Assembly (NCBI GenBank): GCA_963754955.1
Contig: CAVWHY010000009.1
Span: 620,001-684,000 of the forward strand
Reading direction: 5' to 3'
Length of the DNA: 64,000 nt
Source of the DNA: CAVQJU01 sp963754955
GTDB taxonomy: Bacteria; Acidobacteriota; Vicinamibacteria; Vicinamibacterales; CAVVIG01
Of the stretch, positions 46,661 to 54,527 are shown piece by piece. Below the pieces are notes generated by a model. The model was not told the origin of the DNA, searched no databases, and worked only from the letters and a program-made list of their open reading frames with translations. Made by a program: the position numbers and the translations under genes. Numbering within the stretch: position 1 is the first letter of the stretch; each line of letters opens with the position of its first letter.

Positions 46661-47393
46661 ATGAAGCGAGGGCTTCCGGCATGGATCGTCAGCGCGGCAC
46701 TGGTGTTCGCGCTCCCCAGTCCAGGCGCCGCCCAGCGACATGCGCCCGCGGGCGGAGGCTCCGGGCCCGCCGCGGCTCCACGTTCATCGCCCGCACCGGC
46801 TCCGGCACCCGCACCGAATGCCGGGCGCGATTCCGGACACGGCCAGGAGCGTGCGACGTCGCGCAGGCCGAGCGAGAAGACCGACAACGCCGACAAGAGC
46901 AATCAGTCGCCAGCATCGAACGACAACGGATCCACGTCGGCCGCTCGGCGCAGGGGCAACCAGCCGCAAACAGGCCAGGCCGCCGCCCGTCCGTCGCCGC
47001 CGCCGAACGGCGAGCACGGAGGCCACGGCCACGGCGGGGGAATCGCTGCCGGCTATCCCTGGTGGAGCAACGGTTATTACGGCGGCTACTACGCGTACGA
47101 CCCGTGGCTCGGCTGGTATCCGACGTACGACCCGGTCAGTTCCGGCGGTGGACAGCGACGTCACGGGGGCGGTACGGCTGAAGGTCAAGCCGGAGGACGC
47201 GTCTGTCTACGTGGACGGCTACTACGTCGGCCTCGTGGACGATTTCGACGGCGCCTTCCAGCGGCTCCGCCTCGAGCCGGGGCAGCACCACATGGAAGTC
47301 CGTCTGCCGGATTACGACGACCTGTCGTTCGACGTGCTGATCCAGCCGGGTCAGACGACGACGTACCACGGGACTATGCACAGGGAAGAATGA
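46661..47393 (+). CDS. secreted PEGA-domain protein, frameshifted
   Basis: ATG 46661 (an in-frame ATG lies at 46652) begins MKRGLPAWIVSAALVFALPS, a signal peptide. A low-complexity Pro/Ala/Ser and Gly/His/Tyr region follows (GYPWWSNGYYGGYYAYDPWL). The C-terminal PEGA domain (VRLKVKPEDASVYVDGYYVG, RLRLEPGQHHMEVRLPDYDD) is in another frame; one base removed near 47150 (CCGGCGGTGGACAG) joins them to about 244 residues. PEGA domains bind or pack against surface structures; the function is unknown. The stop TGA (47391-47393) starts a TCATTG repeat patch. Confidence 0.75.
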
Positions 47394-47420
47394 TCAATGT
47401 TCATTGTTCATTCTTGATTC
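47386..47420. repeat. TTCATTGTTCATTC direct-repeat patch
   Basis: GATCAATGTTCATTGTTCAT with TCTTGATTC. It contains the stop codons of both convergent neighbours (PEGA gene and permease), and encodes the permease tail KNEQ. Confidence 0.65.
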
Positions 47421-48792
47421 GTGCCGCCCACGTCCCGTTCCGCCGCCGCACGTACCAGTACATCGGTACTCCCGCCGCCATCACGAGCAGCCCTGCCGAG
47501 GCCACGCCGGGAGCTTCGACGATGGTGTTGATGACGATCGCGAAGCTAACGATGCAGAAGAGCGCGGGCGCCCAGGGATAGCCCCAGGCGCGGAACGTCG
47601 CGGCCTGCCTTGCCGTGCGGCGCACGAAAAACAGCGACAGGACCGCGAGCGCCGAAAACAGGATGACGCCGAACCCGGTGTACGTGAGCAACTGCTCGAA
47701 CGTGCCCGACAACACCAGGATCGCGCTCCACGCCGCCTGCGCCACGATCGCGATGGCCGGCGTGCGGAACCGCGGGTGAATGCGGGCCGCCGCGGGCAGG
47801 AACGCGCCGTCGCGCGCCATCGCAAAGTACACGCGCGGACCCGCCGTCGTCATCGCGCTCAGGCTGCTCAGGATGATCAGGATCGCGACGACGGCGAACA
47901 GATACCCGGCAGCGGATCCGAACAGCCGCTCGGCCGCCACTTCGCCGACCGCGACCCTGCCGCTGAACTGCTCGAACGGAACGACGCGGAGGTAGAGCGC
48001 GTTGAGCGCGAGGTACAGGGCCACGGTGGCGCCGGTGCCGATCGCCAGCGCGCGCGGCACGTTCCTGACCGGGTCCCGGATTTCTTCGGCGACGTAGACA
48101 GCGGCGTTCCAGCCCGAGTAGCTGAACATCACCGGCACGAGTGCCATCAGCCAGCCGGTCAGGCGCACCGGCGCCATCCGCGGCATCGGATGGCCGCCGC
48201 TCAGGCCCGCCACGAGGAAGCCGATCGCCACCCCTCCCACCAGCGCGGTGACTTTCAGCATGGTCAGCAGGTTCTGCAGGACGCGGCCGGGGCCGACGCC
48301 GCGCGTCTGCACGATCGCGAGGGCCAGGATCACGGCGATCGCGACGATCGCTCGTACCGATACGGTGACGACGAGCGGGCCCAGGTGCCACGCTGCCAGC
48401 GGGGCGGGATCAGCCGCGCCGGGCAGCAGCCGATCGAGGTACGCCGCGACGCCGACGCCGCCCGCCGCGATCGCGCCGCTGAAGCCGGCGACAAACGACG
48501 TCCACCCGGTGAGAAACGCCGCGAGGCCGCCGAACGCCTCGCGCAGGTACACATACTCGCCGCCGGCTTCGGGCTGCCGCGCCGCAAGCTCGGCGTACGC
48601 GAGCGCTCCGGCGAACGCCAGCGCGCCGCCGAGCGCCCACACGCCCAGGATCGCGATGCCGCTCGGCAGGAGCGTCGCGATGAAACCGGGCGTCGTGAAA
48701 ATGCCGACGCCGATGACGTTCGAGATGACGATGGCGGCCGCGTCGAAGGGTCCCAGACGGCGGTCGAGGGAGGCGCGTGCCGGGGCGGCCAC
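47401..48792 (-). CDS. APC-family amino acid permease
   Basis: 463 residues, about 12 membrane helices. The first helix has ISNVIGVGIFTTPGFIATLL, the binding loop of the superfamily. Later blocks are AYAELAARQPEAGGEYVYLR, VMFSYSGWNAAVYVAEEIRD and AMTTAGPRVYFAMARDGAFL. It resembles LAT-like / YfnA-like exchangers for cationic or aromatic amino acids, but specificity is open. GTG start 48792, 3 bases after the stop of the next lipoprotein gene. The last residues are repeat-derived. Confidence 0.88.
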   Translation of the reverse strand: MAAPARASLDRRLGPFDAAAIVISNVIGVGIFTTPGFIATLLPSGIAILGVWALGGALAFAGALAYAELAARQPEAGGEYVYLREAFGGLAAFLTGWTSFVAGFSGAIAAGGVGVAAYLDRLLPGAADPAPLAAWHLGPLVVTVSVRAIVAIAVILALAIVQTRGVGPGRVLQNLLTMLKVTALVGGVAIGFLVAGLSGGHPMPRMAPVRLTGWLMALVPVMFSYSGWNAAVYVAEEIRDPVRNVPRALAIGTGATVALYLALNALYLRVVPFEQFSGRVAVGEVAAERLFGSAAGYLFAVVAILIILSSLSAMTTAGPRVYFAMARDGAFLPAAARIHPRFRTPAIAIVAQAAWSAILVLSGTFEQLLTYTGFGVILFSALAVLSLFFVRRTARQAATFRAWGYPWAPALFCIVSFAIVINTIVEAPGVASAGLLVMAAGVPMYWYVRRRNGTWAARIKNEQ

Positions 48793-48795
48793 CGG

Positions 48796-49284
48796 CTAGT
48801 TCGAAATCAGCGTGCGGGAAACGGGAAACTCGGCCAGTCGCGCCCACTGGACCGACCCGTATTTCGCGGAGAACTCGGCCTTCGCGTCGACGAACTGCGA
48901 GTTCTGCAACATCTCCTGCCGCGTCTGATCCGATCCCGTGTACCCGAGGTTCGACTTGACGAGCAGTGGTTCGGTGACGGCGCCCGGGGCGAGGCCCGCC
49001 GAACCGACGACGGTGAGGAAGCCGCTGCCCCACTCGGCCGGATTGTTGACGCGCTTGAAGAGGACGTTGACCTGGATGACCTTGAGCTTCTGGTCGGAGA
49101 CGTTCTTCAGCCTGAACGAGATGGCCGGCACCAGCTTGTTCTGCCCGTTGATGATGCCGGCGTCGAACCAGCCGGTCGAGACGTCTTGAATCTGGAGGCC
49201 TTTCTTCAGATCGACATCCGGCGCGCAGGCGACCGACGTCGTGAAGAGAAGAGCCGCGAGGCAGGCCCTGAACCGGACGCGCAT
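48796..49284 (-). CDS. conserved lipoprotein of unknown function
   Basis: 162 residues. Lipoprotein signal peptide with lipobox SVACAPD. The mature part (GLQIQDVSTGWFDAGIINGQ, NKLVPAISFRLKNVSDQKLK, INPAEWG-like NNPAEWGSGF) has an Ig-like or LEA-like beta pattern. I do not recognise a named domain. It is followed by the permease gene with 3 bases between, so they are co-transcribed. Confidence 0.75.
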   Translation of the reverse strand: MRVRFRACLAALLFTTSVACAPDVDLKKGLQIQDVSTGWFDAGIINGQNKLVPAISFRLKNVSDQKLKVIQVNVLFKRVNNPAEWGSGFLTVVGSAGLAPGAVTEPLLVKSNLGYTGSDQTRQEMLQNSQFVDAKAEFSAKYGSVQWARLAEFPVSRTLISN

Positions 49285-49324
49285 CCGCGTATCTTAATTG
49301 AATGCCGTTCTCAAATACACGCCG

Positions 49325-50197
49325 CTAAAACACCCGCCGGTCGACGCGCTTGAGGACTTCCTCGCGCGACACCTGGCCGCCGCGGAACGCCGCCAGGTCG
49401 GCGCCGCTGACGCGGATGACGACGCTCTGGGCGCCGCTGTCGGCCGGCGCCAGCCGCGGACGCTCTTCGTTCCGACGCGCGGCCACGGTGACCCATTCGC
49501 TCGGGCCGATGCCGAGGGGGCTGCTGTGGTCGAGCACGGCATCGATGAGCGCCTGGATGACCTCGGCGCGGTACGCCTCGTTCGGATCGTCGAGGATGGG
49601 ATCCGCCGCGGCGGAGGTTGCGGTGTCGTTGGCGGGCGGCGCCACGGCCAGCTGATCCGGTGCGCCGGCGGCCGAACCCGTGACGTTTCGAACTTCCGGC
49701 TGCGGCGGAGCCTGCGCGGTGAGCCCGGCGAGCGTGGCCGGACCCACCTGCAGCTCGATGCGCTTCAGGGCCTGCTGCATGTCGATGTCGGCGGGATTGA
49801 TGCGCGTCTTGAGCACGGTGAGCGCGCTTTGAAGGCCGAGATCGTTCTGATCGAGCGTCCGCAGGCTCCACGTAAGCGAGCCGTCGAGCGACGGCACGAT
49901 GACGTCGAAGAACATGCCGTAACCTTCGAGGCGAAACCCTCGCACGTGGGCGTTCTCCTGGAAGAGCAGCTGCGCCTGCGCGGGCGGCACTACCGCCTGC
50001 AGCCGATCGCGCATCATCGCCGCTCCGTGCTCGACCGCGCCTTCGAGGACGCGCTCCATCTGTCCGATCTGATACCGCTGCTGCCTCTGCTGCGCTTCGC
50101 TGCGCGCCGTGGCCGGCACACCCTGCGCGACCGCCGGCGACGCGGCGCACAGCGTCAGGGCCCCCGCGGCGGCGATGAACGAACCGTGTCTCTTCAT
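49325..50197 (-). CDS. secreted protein of the sigma-factor operon, unknown function
   Basis: 290 residues. Signal peptide FIAAAGALTLCAASPAVAQG. A helical part (QQRQQRYQIGQMERVLEGAV, MMRDRLQAVVPPAQ) leads to an YGMFFDVIVPSLDGSLTWSL block and a C-terminal part with VIRVSGADLAAFRGGQVSRE. No family that I can name. It lies 18 bases downstream of the anti-sigma gene, so it is likely controlled by the same ECF sigma factor and acts in the periplasm. Confidence 0.7.
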   Translation of the reverse strand: MKRHGSFIAAAGALTLCAASPAVAQGVPATARSEAQQRQQRYQIGQMERVLEGAVEHGAAMMRDRLQAVVPPAQAQLLFQENAHVRGFRLEGYGMFFDVIVPSLDGSLTWSLRTLDQNDLGLQSALTVLKTRINPADIDMQQALKRIELQVGPATLAGLTAQAPPQPEVRNVTGSAAGAPDQLAVAPPANDTATSAAADPILDDPNEAYRAEVIQALIDAVLDHSSPLGIGPSEWVTVAARRNEERPRLAPADSGAQSVVIRVSGADLAAFRGGQVSREEVLKRVDRRVF

Positions 50198-50215
50198 GAT
50201 CCCGACCCTCTGTCC

Positions 50216-51007
50216 TTACTGTTTCTGCGAAACCTTCAGCAGGTAGTTGACGAGCTCGCGCTGCTTCATCTGCTCGCCGTACGTGCTGCTTTGAATGAAT
50301 CCGAGGCTGCGATCGATTTTCACCAGGTCGGCCTGCCGCTGCGCGTTGACGTCCTTCACCACTTCGGCGACGCGCAGTGCCAGCTCGCGCTCCTGGCGAC
50401 GCTCGCTCTCGTCGATGATCGCGTGGACGCGGCGCTGCAGTTCGGCGTCGCTCATCGGGGAAGCCGCCGGCACCGCGCGGGCCGGCGCCGACCGGAGCTC
50501 CGCGCGCAGCTGCTGTTCGAGCGCCGCGAGATCCGCCCGCCACGGCGCGGGCGACGGTGCGGCAGCGGGGGTGGTGACGGGAGCCGACGCTCCCGCGGAC
50601 CGCGCATCCGACTGCGCCCAGCCTGTGCGCAGCGTCCAGCCGGCCGCGTCGTGCCGTACCTCGACGTTCGCGATCGCTGCCGAGACGCCGAGCACGAGGA
50701 CGGCCGCCGCGACCTGCGCCCATCCCGGCACGTCGTGCCACGTTCGCCGCGGCGCTCGAGCCTCGATCGGAATCACGGCCTCCAACGCGGACGGCGTATA
50801 GCTCGCAAGCGCGCGCGCGGGTTCGGGCGGCGCCCAGGACGACAGCGTCGTGCGCACACCGCGCAGCGCCGCGAGTTCGCGGGTGCACCGTCCGCAGGCG
50901 TGCAGGTGCGCGCTGAACGTGGCGCGGTCGCCCCGCTCGATGTCGTCGTAGAGATATGCGATCAGCAGATCATCGCGGCCGCTATAGGTACAGATCGTCT
51001 CAATCAT
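50216..51007 (-). CDS. anti-sigma factor with zinc-finger (ZAS) domain
   Basis: 263 residues from ATG 51007, overlapping the sigma-factor stop by 4 bases (ATGA). The N-terminal zinc-binding anti-sigma motif is HLHACGRCTREL (H-x3-C-x2-C), a membrane helix follows (VPGWAQVAAAVLVLGVSAAI), and the periplasmic part has a coiled-coil region (LAALEQQLRAELRSAPA, ERRQERELALRVAEVVKDV). It should hold the co-encoded sigma factor inactive at the membrane until an envelope signal releases it. Confidence 0.88.
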   Translation of the reverse strand: MIETICTYSGRDDLLIAYLYDDIERGDRATFSAHLHACGRCTRELAALRGVRTTLSSWAPPEPARALASYTPSALEAVIPIEARAPRRTWHDVPGWAQVAAAVLVLGVSAAIANVEVRHDAAGWTLRTGWAQSDARSAGASAPVTTPAAAPSPAPWRADLAALEQQLRAELRSAPARAVPAASPMSDAELQRRVHAIIDESERRQERELALRVAEVVKDVNAQRQADLVKIDRSLGFIQSSTYGEQMKQRELVNYLLKVSQKQ

Positions 51008-51612
51008 GATTCATGACTCTTCGCGAGCTCGCGTCGCAGGACTGCCAGTCCCTGATACAACCGCGTCTTCACGGTGCTCAGCGGACAACCCACCAGGTCC
51101 GCGATTTCCTGGAACGTCAGCTCGTGGTACTCCTTCAGGATGATTGCCGTACGCTGCTCGTCGGGCAGCCGCGCCATCGCGCGTTCGACCACGCGCGTGA
51201 GCTCGCGGCGGGCCACCAGGTCTTCGACGGACGGAACCGGCTCGCGTACGGCGGCCATTTCGAGCACCTCGAGTTCTTCCGGCGCCTGGACCACGGGCGT
51301 TCGCCGTTCCTTGCGGACCCAATCCCGGCACAGATTCAGCGCGATCCGATACAGCCACGAGGAGAATTTCGCCTGGCCGCGAAAGCCGTTCAGCGCGCGA
51401 AACGCGCGAAGGAAGGTTTCCTGGCAGACATCCCGCGCGTCTTCCTCGCGGCCGATCACCCGGTACGCGAGGGCGTAGATAGGACGTTCCCACCTCAACA
51501 CCAGCTGGTTGAAGCTCTCCTGATCGCCGCCGATCGACCTGGCAACGAGTTCTTCGTCCGACCACGTCATGTGGTGTGCGGGAACCTTTTCTGCGCGGCT
51601 CGACCCGAGCAT
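51004..51612 (-). CDS. ECF RNA polymerase sigma factor (RpoE-like)
   Basis: 202 residues. Region 2: ELVARSIGGDQESFNQLVLR, ALAYRVIGREEDARDVCQET and FLRAFRALNGFRGQAKFSSW. Region 4: MARLPDEQRTAIILKEYHEL, TFQEIADLVGCPLSTVKTRL. ATG 51612 has AAGGT upstream and gives MLGSSRAEKVPAHHMTWSD; ATG 51570 (MTWSDEELVARS) is the shorter alternative. Overlaps its anti-sigma gene. A TATAAT -10 lies at 51663-51668. Confidence 0.92.
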   Translation of the reverse strand: MLGSSRAEKVPAHHMTWSDEELVARSIGGDQESFNQLVLRWERPIYALAYRVIGREEDARDVCQETFLRAFRALNGFRGQAKFSSWLYRIALNLCRDWVRKERRTPVVQAPEELEVLEMAAVREPVPSVEDLVARRELTRVVERAMARLPDEQRTAIILKEYHELTFQEIADLVGCPLSTVKTRLYQGLAVLRRELAKSHES

Positions 51613-51662
51613 GGCCTGTTACCTTAGACGGCCACACGAGGCGTACGGCCGTGCCTCATTTC

Positions 51663-51668
51663 ATTATA
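51663..51668 (-). promoter_or_regulatory. TATAAT -10 of the ECF sigma operon
   Basis: Perfect TATAAT on the minus strand, 51 bases upstream of the sigma gene start. GGAAAC 7 bases further upstream resembles an ECF -35 but is too close to pair with it. Confidence 0.4.
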
Positions 51669-51743
51669 GGGTCGTGTTTCCTATATCTCTGACCAGCAGA
51701 GACTTAGCTGTATTGCCGCTGCCCCGGCCCGCTGCGGCCGCCA

Positions 51744-51773
51744 TTTGGATTGTCGTCTGCCGTTGACATACAA
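51744..51773 (+). promoter_or_regulatory. promoter TTGGAT-N18-TACAAT of the histidine kinase gene
   Basis: TTGGAT (51744-51749) and TACAAT (51768-51773) are 18 bases apart. It rules out kinase starts upstream of about 51780 and supports ATG 51805. Confidence 0.5.
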
Positions 51774-51804
51774 TTTCGGGGCGCGCCACGCATCCCCGAC
51801 CACG

Positions 51805-53922
51805 ATGTCCCGAGAAACCCGTACCGGGCGATTGACTCACCCTGCGTCTGCCCGGCCGACCACCCTTTCGGGCGACGCCGTTGCCGTCGCTCCGGCCCTG
51901 CTGAGCCTGCTCGCGGCCGGCTCGGGGCTGGTCGAGCTGCTGCCGCAGTTACACCAGCACGCGATCGACGTGACCGGCGGCACCTGCACCCTGCTGTTCG
52001 AGCACAACCCCCGCAACGGGTTGCTGCAGGCGACATCGGGTTACGGCCTCGACGAACTGCGGACCGATCCCTGGATCCCGGGTCCCGAGGAGACAGCGGC
52101 GGTCGCCGAAGTGTTCTCGGCCGGCACGTCTGTGTTCGTTGCGGACGTCGGCCGCGAGATGCCGGAGCTCGCGGAGCGGCTCGGCATGCCGTCGGCGCGG
52201 CTGCTGCCACTGGCGCGCGGCAACGAGCGCGTCGGCCTGCTGGTCGTCGGCTTCCGCCAGCGCCCCGACGGCCGAACGGTCTCGGCCGACGCGTCGACTG
52301 CGTCGGACGCGTTTCTCGCGACGCTCGAGCTGAACCGGTTGCGACGCCGCGACGAGCTCCAGCGCGACCTCCGCGCGTTGATCGACGACTTTTCAGCCGG
52401 CATCTCGGCCACGATGAACCTCACGGCCGGCCTCGAGATCTTCTGTCTCGGCGCGAAGCGGCTGTTCGGCGCCGACCGCACGTCGGTCTGGATTCACGAT
52501 CGGCGAGCCCATCACCTCGTGCTCCAGGGATCGTCGGATCCCGGCCACGTCGTGCGCGGCGTCACCGTCAGCGCGCAGGACGCGTTCGCCCCGGCCGCCG
52601 CCGCCCTGCGGCACTCGCGCGCGGAAGTCACGTCGCCCGCGCACGAGGCGACGTCGACGGTAACGGTGCCACTGCGCGGATGCCGCCGCGCGTTGGGCAC
52701 GATCGTGTTCGAGGGCGTTCGCGTCGAGATCGGCGGCGAGCTCGACCTGCTCGATCGCGCCGACGAGCTCGGCCGCCAGCTGTCGAGCGCCATCGAAACT
52801 CTGCAGCTGCTGGACGAGGTCATGCGGTCGCGGCTCGAGCTCGAAAACACGTTCGACTCGATCTGGCACCTCGTGGTCGTGATGGACCGCGACGGACGCA
52901 TTGTCCAGGTGAACGAAGCGTTCGCCAATCGAGTCGGGAAGTCGCGGGCCGTTCTCCTCGAGCAGCCCGTCGCCGACTACGTCGGCCCGGAGCTCGGCGT
53001 GTGGCTGGCGGCGCACGAATCCGCGGACGTGCGCGCCGAAACAGAGGCCGCGTCGAGCCGCGAAATCATTGACGCCGTGTTGAAAGGCGCGTTCATGGTG
53101 ACGCTGACGGACCTGCTCGATCAGGACCGGCAGCGGCTCGGCACGGTGCTCGTGGCGCGCGACCTCACGCCGCAGTCCAAGCTCGAAGCGGAGCGCGAGC
53201 AACTGCGCAAGCGGCTGACGCAGTCGGAAAAGCTGGTGGCGCTCGGCCAGTTCGTCGCGGGCATCGCGCACGAGCTCAACAATCCGCTGCAGGGCGTGCT
53301 CGGCCACCTCGAGCTGCTCCGTGTGACGGGCGCGCTCCCGAAAACGCTGCGCAAGGAGATGCAGACCATCTACCGCGAGGCGGATCGCGCCGCGAAAATC
53401 GTGCGGAACCTCCTTGTGTTCGCGGGCTCGCGCCGGCTCGCGCGCCGCGCCGTCTCGCTGACGCCCATCCTGCAGAAGGTGATTGCACTGAGATCCGAGG
53501 CGTGCCGTGCGGTGGGCATCGAAGTCGTGCGACACTATGGACAGAAGCTGCCGCGCGTGCAGAGCGATCCGCTGCTGCTCCATCAGGTGTTCCTCAACAT
53601 CCTGATGAACGCCGAGCAGGCGATTGGCGCGACGGGCCGCCCCGGTCGCATCGAGGTCACCGCCTCGGTGTCGGGCGATCGCGTCATCACCACCGTGCGC
53701 GACACGGGTAATGGGATTCCGGAGGAAGCGCTGTCTCGAATCTTCGAGCCGTTCTACACGACGAAGGAAGTGGGCAAGGGCACGGGCCTCGGGCTGGCCA
53801 TCGCCTACGGCATCGTGCAGGAGCACGGCGGGCACATCCTCGCGGCCAACCATCCTGACGGCGGTGCCATGTTCACCGTCGATTTGCCGGCTCGATCGGA
53901 CAGCGCGCGAGCGAACGCCTAA
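51805..53922 (+). CDS. sensor histidine kinase with GAF and PAS domains
   Basis: 705 residues from ATG 51805 (MSRETRTGRLTHP). No membrane helices, so cytoplasmic. Two GAF-like domains (about 30-175 and 200-340; VELLPQLHQHAIDVTGGTC, GLEIFCLGAKRLFGADRTSV), then a PAS domain (VVVMDRDGRIVQVNEAFANR), then HisKA with the phosphoacceptor in GIAHELNNPLQGVLGHLELL, and HATPase_c with NILMNAEQAIG, DTGNGIPEEALSRIFEPFYT and GKGTGLGLAIAYGIVQEHGG. Its stop overlaps the start of the HTH-receiver gene (TAATG), which is therefore its probable partner. Confidence 0.92.
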   Translation: MSRETRTGRLTHPASARPTTLSGDAVAVAPALLSLLAAGSGLVELLPQLHQHAIDVTGGTCTLLFEHNPRNGLLQATSGYGLDELRTDPWIPGPEETAAVAEVFSAGTSVFVADVGREMPELAERLGMPSARLLPLARGNERVGLLVVGFRQRPDGRTVSADASTASDAFLATLELNRLRRRDELQRDLRALIDDFSAGISATMNLTAGLEIFCLGAKRLFGADRTSVWIHDRRAHHLVLQGSSDPGHVVRGVTVSAQDAFAPAAAALRHSRAEVTSPAHEATSTVTVPLRGCRRALGTIVFEGVRVEIGGELDLLDRADELGRQLSSAIETLQLLDEVMRSRLELENTFDSIWHLVVVMDRDGRIVQVNEAFANRVGKSRAVLLEQPVADYVGPELGVWLAAHESADVRAETEAASSREIIDAVLKGAFMVTLTDLLDQDRQRLGTVLVARDLTPQSKLEAEREQLRKRLTQSEKLVALGQFVAGIAHELNNPLQGVLGHLELLRVTGALPKTLRKEMQTIYREADRAAKIVRNLLVFAGSRRLARRAVSLTPILQKVIALRSEACRAVGIEVVRHYGQKLPRVQSDPLLLHQVFLNILMNAEQAIGATGRPGRIEVTASVSGDRVITTVRDTGNGIPEEALSRIFEPFYTTKEVGKGTGLGLAIAYGIVQEHGGHILAANHPDGGAMFTVDLPARSDSARANA

Positions 53923-54518
53923 TGGATGAAACGTTTCTCACCACCGAGGAGGTCCTCGAGTACCTCCAGGTGAACCTGCGGACGGTTTACCGGCTCATCA
54001 AGGCCGGCAAGATCCCCGCGGTGCGCGTCGGACGGCAGTGGCGATTCCGTAAGCGCGATATCGACGCGTGGCTCGACAGCCAGCGCCCGCGCGGCGGAGC
54101 GCGCCCAGCGACGCCGACGGCCGCCGCGGCGGCGCGGCCGGCCTCCAGCCCCACGCGCAACCGCGTGCTCGTGGTGGACGACGAGGCCAGCATCCGTGAT
54201 CTGCTGCTCAAGACGCTGTCGCTCAACGACGAGTACGACGTCGATGTCGCGCCCGACGGCCGTTCCGCCCTCGAACGAATGCGGCTTTACCCGTACGATC
54301 TGCTCATCGCCGATCTGAAGATGCCCGGCATGGACGGCCTGACCGTCATCCGCGAGGCACGGCGCTACAAGGCCGACCTGCGGGTGATTATCATCACGGG
54401 CTTCTCCACCGAGTCGAGCGCCATCGACGCCGTGAATCTGGGCGTATCGGGCTACCTCACGAAGCCATTCCGCGTTCCACAGGTCCTCGCCGCCGCCGCC
54501 AAGGCCCTCGGCGAGTAG
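53922..54518 (+). CDS. HTH (excisionase-type) plus receiver domain fusion
   Basis: 198 residues. N-terminal excisionase/MerR-like helix-turn-helix (FLTTEEVLEYLQVNLRTVYR, LIKAGKIPAVRVGRQWRFRK), a Pro/Ala linker (residues ~55-78), then a CheY-like receiver: VLVVDDEASIRDLLL (acidic pair), phosphoacceptor Asp in LLIADLKMPGMDG, VIIITGFSTESSAI and the Lys of YLTKPFRVP. The DNA-binding domain precedes the receiver, the reverse of most response regulators. Coupled to the preceding kinase by a one-base overlap. Confidence 0.9.
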   Translation: MDETFLTTEEVLEYLQVNLRTVYRLIKAGKIPAVRVGRQWRFRKRDIDAWLDSQRPRGGARPATPTAAAAARPASSPTRNRVLVVDDEASIRDLLLKTLSLNDEYDVDVAPDGRSALERMRLYPYDLLIADLKMPGMDGLTVIREARRYKADLRVIIITGFSTESSAIDAVNLGVSGYLTKPFRVPQVLAAAAKALGE

Positions 54519-54527
54519 CCGGCCGCC

